A DNA stretch of 64,000 nucleotides, taken from Vanilla planifolia (taxonomy: Eukaryota > Streptophyta > Magnoliopsida > Asparagales > Orchidaceae). Location of the stretch: positions 11,105,501-11,169,500 of the forward strand of contig CM043878.1 of the NCBI GenBank assembly GCA_023846275.1, read 5' to 3'. The position numbers and the translations under genes were made by a program. The notes under the pieces are model-generated. The model saw nothing but the letters and a program-made list of their open reading frames with translations. It searched no databases and had not been told where the DNA came from. Positions 37,796 to 49,400 of this stretch are shown one piece after another (position 1 is the stretch's first letter; every line of letters begins with the position of its first letter).

Positions 37796-39608
37796 ACGAC
37801 GCCGTAAAGAAGCCACAAAAAAACCAAGGGCATGAATGGTAAATTTTATGCTCAATGGATCTCTTATACAGAGCCTTTCGAAATTAGAGACGCAAGAGTA
37901 TGGTGGCAGTCCCCTTCGGTAGTAGATTATGTCAGTTCATACGGCACCATGTCGCAATATACATCGGGACCATGTCTTCAAAAGTTATTTTATGTGAAAT
38001 TTATTTTATCATACAAAAAAAAAAAGTCAAACAACACATATTATATTACTATACATTATTTTTAAAAATGTTTGCCTTTGAAAATTCTTTATAAAAATAA
38101 TTTTTAAATCATTATAACTATTTTCAAATGAGCATATTGTTTTTTACTAACAAAACATGCATATTAAAAAAAAAAGACAATTACTCTTAATGTTTTTGAA
38201 TATTTTGCTCATAATAACACGAGTTTAATTTGTCTAATAAAAATAATTATTTTTCTAAATTTTCAAAATTTCTTGTCTCCCTCATCCTCTATACATAACA
38301 TTATCAATAATTATAATAATTAATCATCAATCGCAATTATTAGTCATAATTAGAGATAAACAATCAAAATCTTCATCAATAAGTCCACAAGCATTCCACG
38401 ATAATGTTTGGCTTGATCAGCTTCGCCATCATCTTTTGCGATCAATCACTCTCACTGTCAATTACAAGGGACCATACATAGCATAAAACATTTCAATTAT
38501 TGTATCGCAAATATATAGTGGTGAAACATCATTATCATCATTTAAAAATAGCTTTTATTTTTTCATCATCACTTTTATTAGTAAATCAAACATGTCATAG
38601 AAATAGTAGTGTTATTTTTCCTTCAAGAATAAGTGGTATATCAATATGTCAAAAAAATCTCTCAAAACCAAATATGAGATGAGATATGAAAATTTGAAAA
38701 ATATTATAATACTTATTATTAGCATAGAAGTATTCAAAAACTAAAATAACATAATATAATTTTGCGAAAACATTTTATCAAGATTATGTTAATTTTTAAA
38801 TGTTTTGAATAAGAAGACTATGGGTGATATAAGATATGGACTTTGATGTAAGACTCTTATGATTAGACATTTAAAAGGATTAATAAAATTAAGATAATAA
38901 AATAACATTAATAATAAAAAAATATTTAAATCACTAATTAAATAGTTATGATGCTTACCCTCATACAAAGATAACATTTGACAATATTTTATATATGACT
39001 TTTAAGTGATTTATAACCTAATTGTACATAAACAATATCGAGACATGAAAATCTTATGATAAGGAGTTCAAAAGGAGGCATATGGCTAAAAAGTAAGGAA
39101 AATGTCCTACACTATTCTCTTCCAAATACATTATTTAAAACTTTGAGCATGAACAATTTTGGAATGATTTCATCGCAATTTTGCTTATAAAAAAATATGC
39201 ATTAAAAATCAAACTAAAAACAAAGAAAAATAAACAATATAACTCTTATCCTAAGAATAGCAAGCCAAGCCACCATTAGTTTTGCTTTAATGGAAATAGC
39301 TCCAACTTTTAAGAAAAAAAACTTTAGAAATTAGTTTAGATTTTTATTAAAATCTTAGTCCTTATTGTATTTCATATATTTTTTATTCAAATTATCTCTA
39401 AAAACTCATTGACCATCTTTAATAATATTATAAAATTTTTCGCTTTTAATATTTAAAAATTATTTTGTTTTAATTATATTTTTTATGCTTCAAGTCATAA
39501 TACTTCTTTTTGATATTTTGTGTTTTTTTAATTTTACTATTGATCCCAAATAATTATTTGTGATTTTGATGTTAAAAAAATATTTAAATTATTTTTGTGA
39601 TGATATAT

Positions 39609-39670
<62 letters not shown>

Positions 39671-40200
39671 TGGTATTTTAATTTTGATTTACAATTATAA
39701 TAAATAAAAGAAAATCATTTGCAACTTCTAAAATAAAGAATAACTTAAGCACAACATTCAAGTGATGCATCAATTAACTCAAATATGTAAAACAAATTAT
39801 GCATAATTCAAAATAAGATGAAACATAAGTTCATGATCAAGTCAATTTCCAAAGTTTCGATAAACTTATCAAATGAATTAAACTTTGGTTTAAAGAAGAG
39901 CTATTTATATATCTGCACTCACACTTATGCATGCATGTTTTCATTGTTTATAAAGCATTTAAACGTAATTAGTATTCTTATTTAAAATCTTAAATTAGCT
40001 TTGAAAAAAGATAAGGTTATCAATGTTATAATTTCCTCTGGTTAATCGTATAAAATGTAACTAAATGTTGCATCACACAAGAATTATGCAAGAGATATTT
40101 TGCTAAATGGTTCAATTAAGATCTAATTTCTTTTGTCTTAAAAATTATTCGTTTATGACTTGTATTGCTTTTAAATCTAAGAAGATAATCATTAAACAAA
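37796..40200. other. AT-rich intergenic DNA upstream of MED12
   Basis: No credible coding frame. Contains the long AT microsatellite at 39611-39666. Nothing else recognised. Confidence 0.6.
39611..39666. repeat. (AT)n microsatellite
   Basis: About 28 uninterrupted AT units, self-complementary, in AT-rich intergenic DNA. Confidence 0.96.
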
Positions 40201-40239
40201 TAATAACTTATTGTATGTGTCTAGATAAAGGAGGACATT

Positions 40240-41241
40240 AATGAATTACCTCATGTAAAGCACTGGATAATGAATTCGATATTTATGCGAGATATTATGA
40301 TTTTAAGATATTAATGTATCTTTTGTGAGTAAAACTCACTTAGGTTAGTATAGGATAATCTAATTGAATAATACTTTAACAAGTGATAACTCGAGAGAAT
40401 AATACTTTAACATGTGAGAGTCATATGTCATAGTTGGTATCGAAGTCAACCATATACTTGTCAAATATGATTTAAGGATTAGCGAAGTAGAGGCTAGTGA
40501 TAAATAAGATTAAAGAAAGTAAAAAGTAAATGACAAGTGATGTCTTAAAAATATAATCAATAAATAATAAGTAATTTCTAGTATATTTTTAGGTAAAAGG
40601 ATATATGAATGAATTATTCTATATTGATTATCTTGGGAGTGATTATGGTGTTTATAAAGATGTCCTGTTCTTTAGTTATTAAAACATATTTAAAGAATAA
40701 AACTCGTTTGGATTAATATAAGATAACCTAAGAGATTAATATCTTAACATAATAAAATCAAGATATTACACTTATATAGTATTTAATTAAACAAATAAGA
40801 TATTTTATTTTTTAATGTATGAACCCCTCTAACTTATCCAATTTAACTTTATATTTTATTATATTGTATAATTTGTTTAATTATATTATATGGTGGTTTT
40901 ACAAAATGAAAATTTTATTAAAATTTTAAGAAAAAATATTATGAAAATTCTAAAGATATGAATAATATAGAATTAACTAAAAAAGCTTTCAAATAGCTAC
41001 TCCTTATTTAATAATTTCCTCTAATAAGCCTATAATACACATATTAAGACAGTGAGTAGTCATCGTCGAGTGTTATTCAATAAAAAAATTGTCGAATAAA
41101 GACAACTTTTGATAGGCTTCTAAGTAAATGGTGTATGAATGAAAAGTCTTACATCAATTATAAAATAATAAATCTTAAGTTTTATAAAAAAAATTATGCG
41201 CATTGAATTGGTGAGATACTTGTTGGATAAGTTAGTCTTAA
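40240..41241 (+). repeat. Degenerate TRIM-like (Cassandra-like?) copies with primer-binding-site remnant
   Basis: Holds several diverged pieces of a family that recurs at 43639-44164 and 46059-46400. Shared phrases include TCTTACATCAATTATA and blocks where AACTCA/AACTCG precedes TTAGGATAA-like sequence. Near 40435-40450 the sequence GTTGGTATCGAAGTC resembles the initiator-Met tRNA primer-binding site (TGGTATCAGAGC) with small changes. The last piece is cut at 41241 by the left LTR insertion. Confidence 0.4.
41237..41241. repeat. Target-site duplication CTTAA (left copy)
   Basis: CTTAA here and at 43634-43638 flanks an element that starts TGTCAGG and ends TGTTACA. Removing the element and one CTTAA restores a continuous match to the related repeat near 46190-46225. 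Confidence 0.8.
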
Positions 41242-43633
41242 TGTCAGGCACCCCACCTTACCAACTACAGTAAATTAAGGATGCTGCATAAGAAATAATC
41301 TCGAGTGAGGACAAACCATGCCTAGGTGGGGACCCGACGGTGAGACAATTCTAACCCTCGAACCAATCTGGTATATTTTTTTTAAAACATTTTAACCATA
41401 TCCATACCATGGAGCTGAAATGAAAACATGTGTATATTAAACTGTATATATATATACAATAAACCACAAAACTGAAGTACCAAAATGAAACCAAATCCAC
41501 TCCCACCATAAATCTATCCCCTCTCACATGTCAGGAGTATAGTCCTCTCCTGTACTATTATAATCCCCAGCTCTCGGTGTAGTGGATACATGACCTGTGA
41601 TAAAGCACTAATGAGACATATATATCTCAGCAGATAAATCCATTATGTAACCAAGTAAAATAAATCTCCAGATATAAAAGACAAGCCGTGAAACATGATA
41701 AAACAAAATCCATCTCATAAGCGGTGAAAAATAAACCATATGAATACCTTCTTATCAAATGTCATGCAGTATCAAATGTAAACCAGATAAACATGTATAT
41801 CAATTTCCATTTCCATTATTTTATATGTTATATACTTACTGGGCCCGATTCCCTTCTGAATCATTATCCTCTGGATCCAATCATCATATCAAATGACCCT
41901 CCAGCCGGCATCCATCCAGTACATAACACTAGGCAGATATCTGATCCGAAGACCGATACCCTGCGATCTCATCCGCTAGGCCTAGTGCCACCAGGCAGGT
42001 ATAGTACTGATACCCTGCGATCACATCCGCTAGGCCTGGTGTCATCAATATATATGGAGGTCATGGTACACATACACACTAGGCAGATATCTGATCCGAA
42101 GATCGATACCCTGCGATCTCATCCGCTAGGCCTAGTGGTGAGGATAATGTCTCCAGGAATCCAATTTTCGATTTTTATTTTCCAACCATGTCACACATGT
42201 GATAAATATGCCAAAACCATATCAATATGTCCAACCAATTATATTTTATCTCATATTATGCTTTTTGTTTCAATTTCCTTTTTGTCATCTTTTATGCTTT
42301 CAGTTCAATCAGAGAATAACACCATAAAACATATATCAAGCCATGAGATAAAAATCATGTAAAGAAAAACTGTAATGCAGCCCGTAAGAAACCATGTATC
42401 GAAATATAAATAAATACTATTGTGCTATATCACAGGTTACGAATTTATCTACCTGGATCTATTATTGCAGGACCTCTATTCTCAATTTCTGGAGTCCCTA
42501 CAAGGTCACATGTGCAAAATAATTAAAATAAATAAAAAGGTTTTAAGTCACAAAAACAGCTTTCTTAAAGCTTTCCCAAACACACCCCAAAATAATCAAA
42601 AAAATAGGCTTACGCGGCACTGAACCGCCCGCTGGACCGCCCGCTCGACCGCGCGCGCGCAGAAAAGCTTTCTAAAAGCCCCGCCAAACACTTCCCGAAA
42701 TCCCCAAAAATCCTAATTTTTCTCTTGTTTCTCGCCGCGCCTGGACCGCGCCTCCGCTGAACCGGCCTGCGGTTCAGCTCCGCGGTTCAGCCGACTGAAC
42801 CGCTCCTCTCTCCCTCTCTCTCTCCTCCGCCTCAGCCCGAACCGGGCGCCTTCCGGTTCGGTTAACCCGAATCGGTTCAAACAGGATCATCCCTGTTTCT
42901 CACCCGTCGCTGCTTCCCTCTCTCCTCGCCGCCGCTCGCGTCCAGCGGCTTCTAGCCGCTTCCACGGTAAATTTCTCTTTTCCCCGAATCCCTCTCCGGA
43001 ATTACCAAGCTCCTTTCGACTTCTTTCGCACTCCTCGACGACCAATTTGCCGGAAAAATATTCCGCATCTCGCGGCCGACAACTCCGGCCACTCCTTCGG
43101 CAACCCACTACGTCTCCGGCCGAAAATAAACATTCGGCCGGCCTCTCTTACTCTCCCCCCACTCAACAGAACCCTAATACAGCAAAATAAAACGAACCAT
43201 CTTACCTTGCCGCAGTTTTTCCGACGAGCTTCCGAGCTTCCGTTAAATTTCCGGCAGCTTTTCGCAATCGCTAAAACTTTTCCAAACCGCTTCTGTATTT
43301 AAGGGGATTAATTCACCCGGACTGGACACGTATGTGTTGATTTCGCCTTGTACCGACACGTTCGTGATTTTTTTGCAGAACACCCCCTGAACTTTTCCAA
43401 ATTACAAATCTACCTTCCGCCATCCGATTTTAAACTAAATCGGAAATCCTAAATTGCAGATATATCCCGGATCTGAAATCCTGAAATTACAAATATATCC
43501 AAAACTTTAAAAATTCATAACTAATTATCCAAAATTCCAAAAATTACAAACTTACCACCGTTGGACTCGTCTCAAAGAGCTCTTTCTATAAAAAATATAA
43601 AAGTACAAATAAGAGAAAATTAGGGTTGTTACA
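41242..43633 (-). mobile_element. Solo LTR, 2392 bp, minus orientation
   Basis: Read on the minus strand it begins TGTAACAACCC and ends GGTGCCTGACA, with TG..CA termini and the 5-bp duplication CTTAA on both sides. No primer-binding site, polypurine tract or pol sequence adjoins it, so it is best read as a solo LTR left by LTR-LTR recombination, probably of a Ty3/gypsy element (inference). It contains a GC-rich segment (about 42610-43250), a TATA-like TTAAATACAG near 43300 (minus strand) and a subrepeat array at 41927-42137. Bases 41826-43633 match the LTR at 44165-46053 in inverted orientation. The frames inside it, including 41724-42362, are by-products of the repeats. Confidence 0.8.
41927..42137. 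repeat. Three subrepeats inside the left LTR
   Basis: The unit ATACCCTGCGATCTCATCCG followed by CTAGGCCTAGTG occurs three times (about 41958, 42008 and 42107). The first and third are preceded by CACTAGGCAGATATCTGATC. CTAGGCCTAG is itself palindromic. The same array is present in inverse at about 45742-45960 in the other LTR. Confidence 0.92.
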
Positions 43634-43638
43634 CTTAA
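43634..43638. repeat. Target-site duplication CTTAA (right copy)
   Basis: Matches 41237-41241 on the other side of the left LTR. Confidence 0.8.
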
Positions 43639-44164
43639 ATATCATGAAACTCTATGGTTAAGAATATTAGAGTTTAAGTAGTTCTAATATCAGTGACTAA
43701 ACAAAAAAGACCATTTATATATGAACAAAACTCAATTAGTTTAGGATAACAACTCATAAAGAAGGCTGAGATATTAATATATGATATTATAGTAAATCTC
43801 CTTTAATTCAATATAGTTTGATAATAAAAACTTAGAGGCACATAACATCAGAGATTACAAAATATTTGGGGGTGATTATTGAATGATGTCTAAATGAATC
43901 ATTAGATACGAGAGACTCTTGATAAAAATTTAAGTGGAGGAATACAAGGATAAATATTTTTGTTTTAGATATAAGGTGATAGTTCGTAAGCTCTATAAGT
44001 ATAGTCATAAATCTTAAATTAGTGAGACGTCTTTTGGGTGTAACTTAGATTTTAATAATATTAATGTCCTCGTGGTTAGACCTATTAAAGTTAGAGAGGT
44101 TTTGGGATAGAGAGATCTTCTTGATGAGAATAATCATTATGTGATGTTTCAATAGATGATCAAT
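43639..44164 (+). repeat. TRIM-like remnants forming the loop between the two LTRs
   Basis: The start (ATATCATGAAACTCTATGGTTAAG on, in part) continues the copy interrupted at 41241. A second copy near 44015-44140 has TTAGTGAGACGTCTTTTGGG and then TCGTGGTTAGAC. Both align with 46160-46265. The shared GGTTAAG...GTGAC part resembles the 5S rRNA-derived domain found in Cassandra TRIM LTRs. Confidence 0.4.
44160..44164. repeat. Target-site duplication TCAAT (left copy)
   Basis: TCAAT immediately precedes TGTAACAGCC and recurs at 46054-46058 immediately after the terminal ATAACA of the right LTR. Confidence 0.75.
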
Positions 44165-46053
44165 TGTAACAGCCCTAATTTTCTCTTATTTGTATTTTTA
44201 TATTTTTTATAGAAAGAGCTGTTTGAGACGAGTCCAACGGTGGTAAGTTTGTAATTTTTGGACTTTTGGATAATTAGTTATGAATTTTTAAAGTTTTGGA
44301 TATATTTGTAATTTCAGGATTTCAGATCCGGGATATATCTGCAATTTAGGATTTCCGATTTAGTTTAAAATCGGATGGCGGAATGTAAATTTGTAAATAT
44401 GGAATTGTCGGCCAGGCCAGGGTAGATTTGTAATTTGGAAAAGTTTAGGGGGTGTTCTGCAAAAAAATCACGAACGTGTCGGTACAAGGCAAAATTAACA
44501 CATACGTGTCCACCCGGGCGAGGATATCAGCCCGGGTGAGTTAATTCTCTTAAGCACAGAAGCTGTTTGGAAAAATTTTGAGCGATTGCGAAAAGTTGCC
44601 GGAAATTTAACGGAAGCTGGGAAGCTCGCCGGAGAAACTGCGGCAAGGTAAGATGGTTCGTTTTATTTTGCTGTATTGGGGTTCTGTTGAGTGGGGGGAG
44701 AGTAAGAGAGGCCGGCCGAATGTTTATTTTCGGCCGGAGACGTATTGGGTTGCCGAAGGAGTGGCCGGAGTTGTCGGCCGCGAGATGCGGAATGTTTTTC
44801 CGGCAAACTGGTCGTCAAGGAGTGCGAAAGAAGTCGAGAGGAGCTTGGTATTTCCCGGAGAGGGATTCGGGGAAACGAGAAATTACCATGGAAGCTGCTA
44901 GAAGCCGCCGGACGCGAGCGGCGGCGAGGAGAGAGGGAAGCAGCGTCAGGTGAGAAACAGGGATGATCCTGTTTGAACCGGTTCGGGTTAACCGAACCGG
45001 AAGGCGCCCGGTTCGGGCTGAGGCGGAGGAGAGAGAGACCGGGTTCGGGCTGAGGCAGAGGAGAGAGAGAGGGAGAGAGGGGCGCGGTTCAGTCGGCTGA
45101 ACCGCGGAGCTGAACCGCAGGCTGGTTCAGCGGAGCGCGTGGTCCAGCGCGCTGGGAGCGGGCGATCCAGCACCGCGAAAAGAAATTTTGGGAAAAATGC
45201 GGTTTGGAAAAGCTTTTAGAAAGCGCCGAGCGTGCGCGGGAGGTTCAGCGGGCGGTTCAGTGCCGCGTAAGCCCATTTTTGGGATTATTTTTGGGTGTGT
45301 TTGGGAAAGCTTTTAGAAAGCTGTTTTTGTGACTTAAAACCTTTTTATTTATTTTAATTATTTTGCACATGTGACCTTGTAGGGACTCCAGAAATTGAGA
45401 ATAGAGGTCTTGCAATAATAGATCCAGGTAGATAAATTCGTAACCTGTGATAAAGCACAATAGTATTTATTTATATTTTGATACATGGTTTCTTATGGGC
45501 TGCATTACAGTTTTTCTTTACATGACTTTTATCTCATTGCTTGATATATGTTTTATGGTGTTATTTTCTGATTGAACTGAAAGCATAAAAGATGACAAAA
45601 AGGAAATTGAAACAAAAAGCATAATATGAGATAAAATATAATTGGTTGGACATATTGATATGGTTTTGGCATATTTATCACATGTGTGACATGGTTGGAA
45701 AATAAAAATCGAAAATTGGATTCCTGGAGACATTATCCTCACCACTAGGCCTAGCGGATGAGATCGCAGGGTATCGATCTTCGGATCAGATATCTGCCTA
45801 GTGTGTATGTGTACCATGACCTTCGTATATATTGATGACACCAGGCCTAGCGGATGTGATCGCAGGGTATCAGTACTATACCTGCCTGGTGGCACTAGGC
45901 CTAGCGGATGAGATCGCAGGGTATCGGTCTTCGGATCAGATATCTGCCTAGTGTTATGTACTGGATGGATGCCGGCTGAAGGTCATTTGATATGATGATT
46001 GGATCCAGAGGATGATGATTCAGAAGGGAATCGGGCCCAGTAAGTATATAACA
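44165..46053 (+). mobile_element. Solo LTR, 1889 bp, plus orientation (short variant)
   Basis: Begins TGTAACAGCCC and ends GTATATAACA, flanked by TCAAT on both sides. It is closely similar to the reverse complement of 41826-43633 over its whole length: of the 67 aligned codons at 45257-45460 versus 42420-42623, nearly all are identical. It lacks the last 584 bp of the left LTR. Relative to that copy it has small insertions near 44388 and 44512 and a short internal duplication near 45000-45080. It carries a GC-rich segment (about 44560-45250) and the subrepeat array at 45742-45960. No internal retroelement sequence adjoins it. Confidence 0.75.
45742..45960. repeat. Three subrepeats inside the right LTR
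   Basis: The inverse counterpart of the left LTR array: CACTAGGCCTAGCGGATG followed by AGATCGCAGGGTATC, present three times with one diverged middle copy that reads GGCCTAGCGGATGTGATCGC. Confidence 0.9.
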
Positions 46054-46058
46054 TCAAT
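46054..46058. repeat. Target-site duplication TCAAT (right copy)
   Basis: Matches 44160-44164. Confidence 0.75.
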
Positions 46059-46400
46059 GAACAAAGCAAAGCTCTTAACAAGCTTTTAGGTAGAGTTTGT
46101 ATGAATAAAATAATGTCTTACATCAATTATAAGAGGGTACATATGAAGTTTTATAACCTATAAATATCGAATTAGTGAAGTACCTTTTAAGAGAAACCTA
46201 GACTTAGATTCCATGATAATCTCATGGTTAAGCACATTAGGATTGGAAAGGCTTGTGATGTGTGACTAATAAAGTAAGGACCCCCTAAATAAGAATAAAA
46301 CTTAAATAGCTTAAAACAAAATTAAGATGGCTGAGATATTACATCTAAAGTTTGAGATATAATGTAAGTGATGGGCATAAAAAGCTCAATAAATAAATAG
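46059..46400 (+). repeat. TRIM-like (Cassandra-like?) copy, least decayed
   Basis: Contains GTCTTACATCAATTATAAGA, ATAAATATCGAATTAGTGAA and ATCTCATGGTTAAGCAC, then GATGTGTGAC about 23 bases later. The spacing and letters of the last part resemble plant 5S rRNA (GTTAAGC...GATGGGTGACC). It serves as the intact reference that shows where the left LTR inserted. Family assignment is tentative because the sequence is heavily mutated. Confidence 0.4.
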
Positions 46401-49400
46401 ATAATATCATATATTAAAATAGTATGAAATGTAATAAGAAACATATAAATGAGGAATATGAATAATATCAAGTATGCATAATATCTTAAAAATATTTAAA
46501 ATAAATACAAGTATACTCATATGTGCTATAACCTATGTACGTATAAACTCATATCTTGTATTACTCATGGTATATTGTACTCATATTATATAGCGCTTCT
46601 CCTTATATCATATATTTATTTTCTTATTCTTTTTATATATTAATACTTTTCTCATATTTTTCTCCTTTCAATGATTAAGGATCCTAATTTTTTTAATGAT
46701 TATTATCTTCACTTAATAAGATCATATATCATATCATATATCTATGATATTATCATATCTTTAAGCTTCCAAAAACAACTGGACAAGCCACCAAATCACA
46801 TCACCACCATTTTTCATAGATCTTCATAAAGTACTGGTGATAGTGGGGTCTCTATTATCATTACTTTGCACATAATATTAAAGGCAATAAAAATAAAGTG
46901 TCATATCATCTTAAGCATAACGTTTACATCAATCATTATCCTACACAAAAATATTACTAATATCGATATCTATTGTTATCATCATCGTACAAAAAGTGTT
47001 AATGATAACATAATTGATTTCATTACGTTGGAAAACTACAACATAATATAATAGATAAAAGATCACAATAATTCTTATCATTCCACATTGTATGATCATA
47101 TATATTATATAGTATATGTAATATACTTTATTTATTTATTTTCATTTTATTTAACTTTCACATTTTCATATCATGTTCTAATATATATATATTACAGTGT
47201 ACTCATAGGAAACCCATGATAATATGTTATATCTATGATTATAATATATGTGCACAAATAATAGTTGTCATGCAAATATGCTCACATCATTGTAAATAGA
47301 TTTTAGGTTTTCTTAAACTCCTTTCTCTTCAAAATTCAAGGGCTTTCAATTGTAGTGGCTCTCATACATAACTTTTGTTTACTTTAAGCCTTCCTAATTC
47401 CTTTCGTAAGATTCTCTAAGTTGATTGTTCTCTCGCTCATGAGCTTTAACTCCTTCCAAAGGCTTCTCAAGTATTCCTTAAGGTAATTAGCAATTTTATC
47501 AAAGAAGTATTTAAAAAATACATTTTTATAATAAAAAAATGATAAATATATTATTTAAATCTAATAAAAATTTTAATCTTTAAAAAGTCTACAAAATTTA
47601 ATTAACTTTTTTAAAGATTATAAACTTCATACCAATATCTTCCTCATACAGAGCTCTCTTTGATGATATGCTAATGCCACAAGTCTAAGATATTTTTAAC
47701 TTGACAAGTACTTTGCAATGTACCCAATGTTAATAATTTCTCAAAAATAACTATGTATACAACTAATACCAATATCATAATTCATGTACACAAATTAACA
47801 TATTTAAAATTAAGGACATTATAAAAACACTTGACAACCATCCTTATGCATTTTCCTTTATGAATTTTATTGCATGTATGACATTTAGGTATTTTTATAA
47901 TTTTAGCTCTTATAACTTCAAACCCACAGCCAAAAAGGCATAGTCTTGTTATATTTCTTTCTAGTGAAGAAGGTGCCTCTTCTTATTAATTACCTATCAT
48001 TCTTACTTTTTTGGTTGCATGGTCTTTCTTGATTCTCCTTACTATCTTTATCAAACTTTCATAAGAAGTGAATTCTATAGGAGCCATCATATTCTAATGG
48101 GTCACTGCTCAAGAAGGGTGACCAAGTGGCTTCATCAAAAGTCTTATATAAGGTAAGAAAGATTAAATGACCAACATTCTCAGCATTTAGATTAAGGAAA
48201 TTTATTAGAAATTGAGTCTTATTAACTATAAAAGGCCATGCATGGTGTACATTAACTAAGTGGATCAAGGGCTCAAAAAAATGGTCACATACAATGAAAA
48301 TTTATGTTTATTTTATTTTACTTGATAAAATATTTGATGTTAAGCTTATAGTACTTTCAAAGGGGCATAATTTGTATCTAAAACTTTAAGATACCAACAC
48401 ATTTACTTGACCAATATGGTCTAATTTTGAGTAGCCTATTTTGCCAATTATCAAGTACATGCATGGAGATGGGTACACAATACAACACTTAGGCAAAACA
48501 AAACTACTAGCCATCATCATCACTAAGATTAGAACAATGAGTAACAATAGACATATTATTTGTAATGTTTAATGGATCATCCCTTACCATCTTTATTGGC
48601 TTTCACAAGAAAAAAGAAGTAGAGCTCAATAACAACACTGTCTCTATGATGCATTCCAACATGCTACCTTCATTATGACCTATAACATCTCTAGCATCCC
48701 TTGTCGACGCAATGAAAAGCCCCCATCACACATAGTCCTTTCTCACTAAGTTCTCAGGTTCATTGTGGCTCAATTATTTGTTCAAATTGCACACTATCCA
48801 CCAACTCCATAAAAAAGACATTTTTTATGCACCAATGCCTTGGACGATGGAGGCAACAAAGCAATGCCTTTAGATCTTCATGACCCACTCATGATATTGT
48901 TTGATTCCTTCATAAGAAGGATACTCTTTGATGATTAGGTCTATCATATACACGTCTTTTGTGTCTTATTATTTTCAGTGAATTAGGTCAAAGGGTGCAC
49001 GAAAGAATAACATATTCCTGTAGTGAGTAATGATTGATGCACAATTATGTGATCGTTTTTATTATCTTTTCCTATAGTCGAAACCACGTTTTATATTTAA
49101 AGCTTAAATAGCTAAATATGAGTACAATGCTTATATAACCTTCGAGATACTAAAAGCATTAGTGGAGCCACTGTCTCTTGTCTTATTGTTGAATTTTTTT
49201 ATGATTAGTTGATCAATCAAAAGGCTACTAATATTATGTTTTAATAAAGATTCAATGGTGAACTATTTTATTTTAGTTTCATTGAAGTTTTACTTGATTT
49301 CATTTCTTTAATGTATTTTTTTAATTTATTATCCCTACAACATTTTGGTATAAGAATCATTATTTGATCACTTTTATCAAAATTTAGGATTTTATTAGTT

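Noticed and set aside
41724-42362. 212-codon plus-strand frame with repeated DTLRSHPLGLV
   Set aside because: It reads through the LTR subrepeats on the strand opposite to the LTR; the repeated peptide is a by-product of repeated DNA.
42420-42623. Matching 67-residue frames in both LTRs (also 45257-45460)
   Set aside because: Similarity is explained by near-identical LTR DNA; no start context, domain or conserved ends. Shared frames do not imply a gene.
43634-44164. Idea that the two LTRs and the spacer form one foldback transposon
   Set aside because: Each LTR has its own different target duplication (CTTAA and TCAAT), so they are two independent insertions.
44653-44966. Several overlapping frames in the GC-rich part of the right LTR
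   Set aside because: High GC makes stops rare; the frames overlap in all phases and show no protein features.
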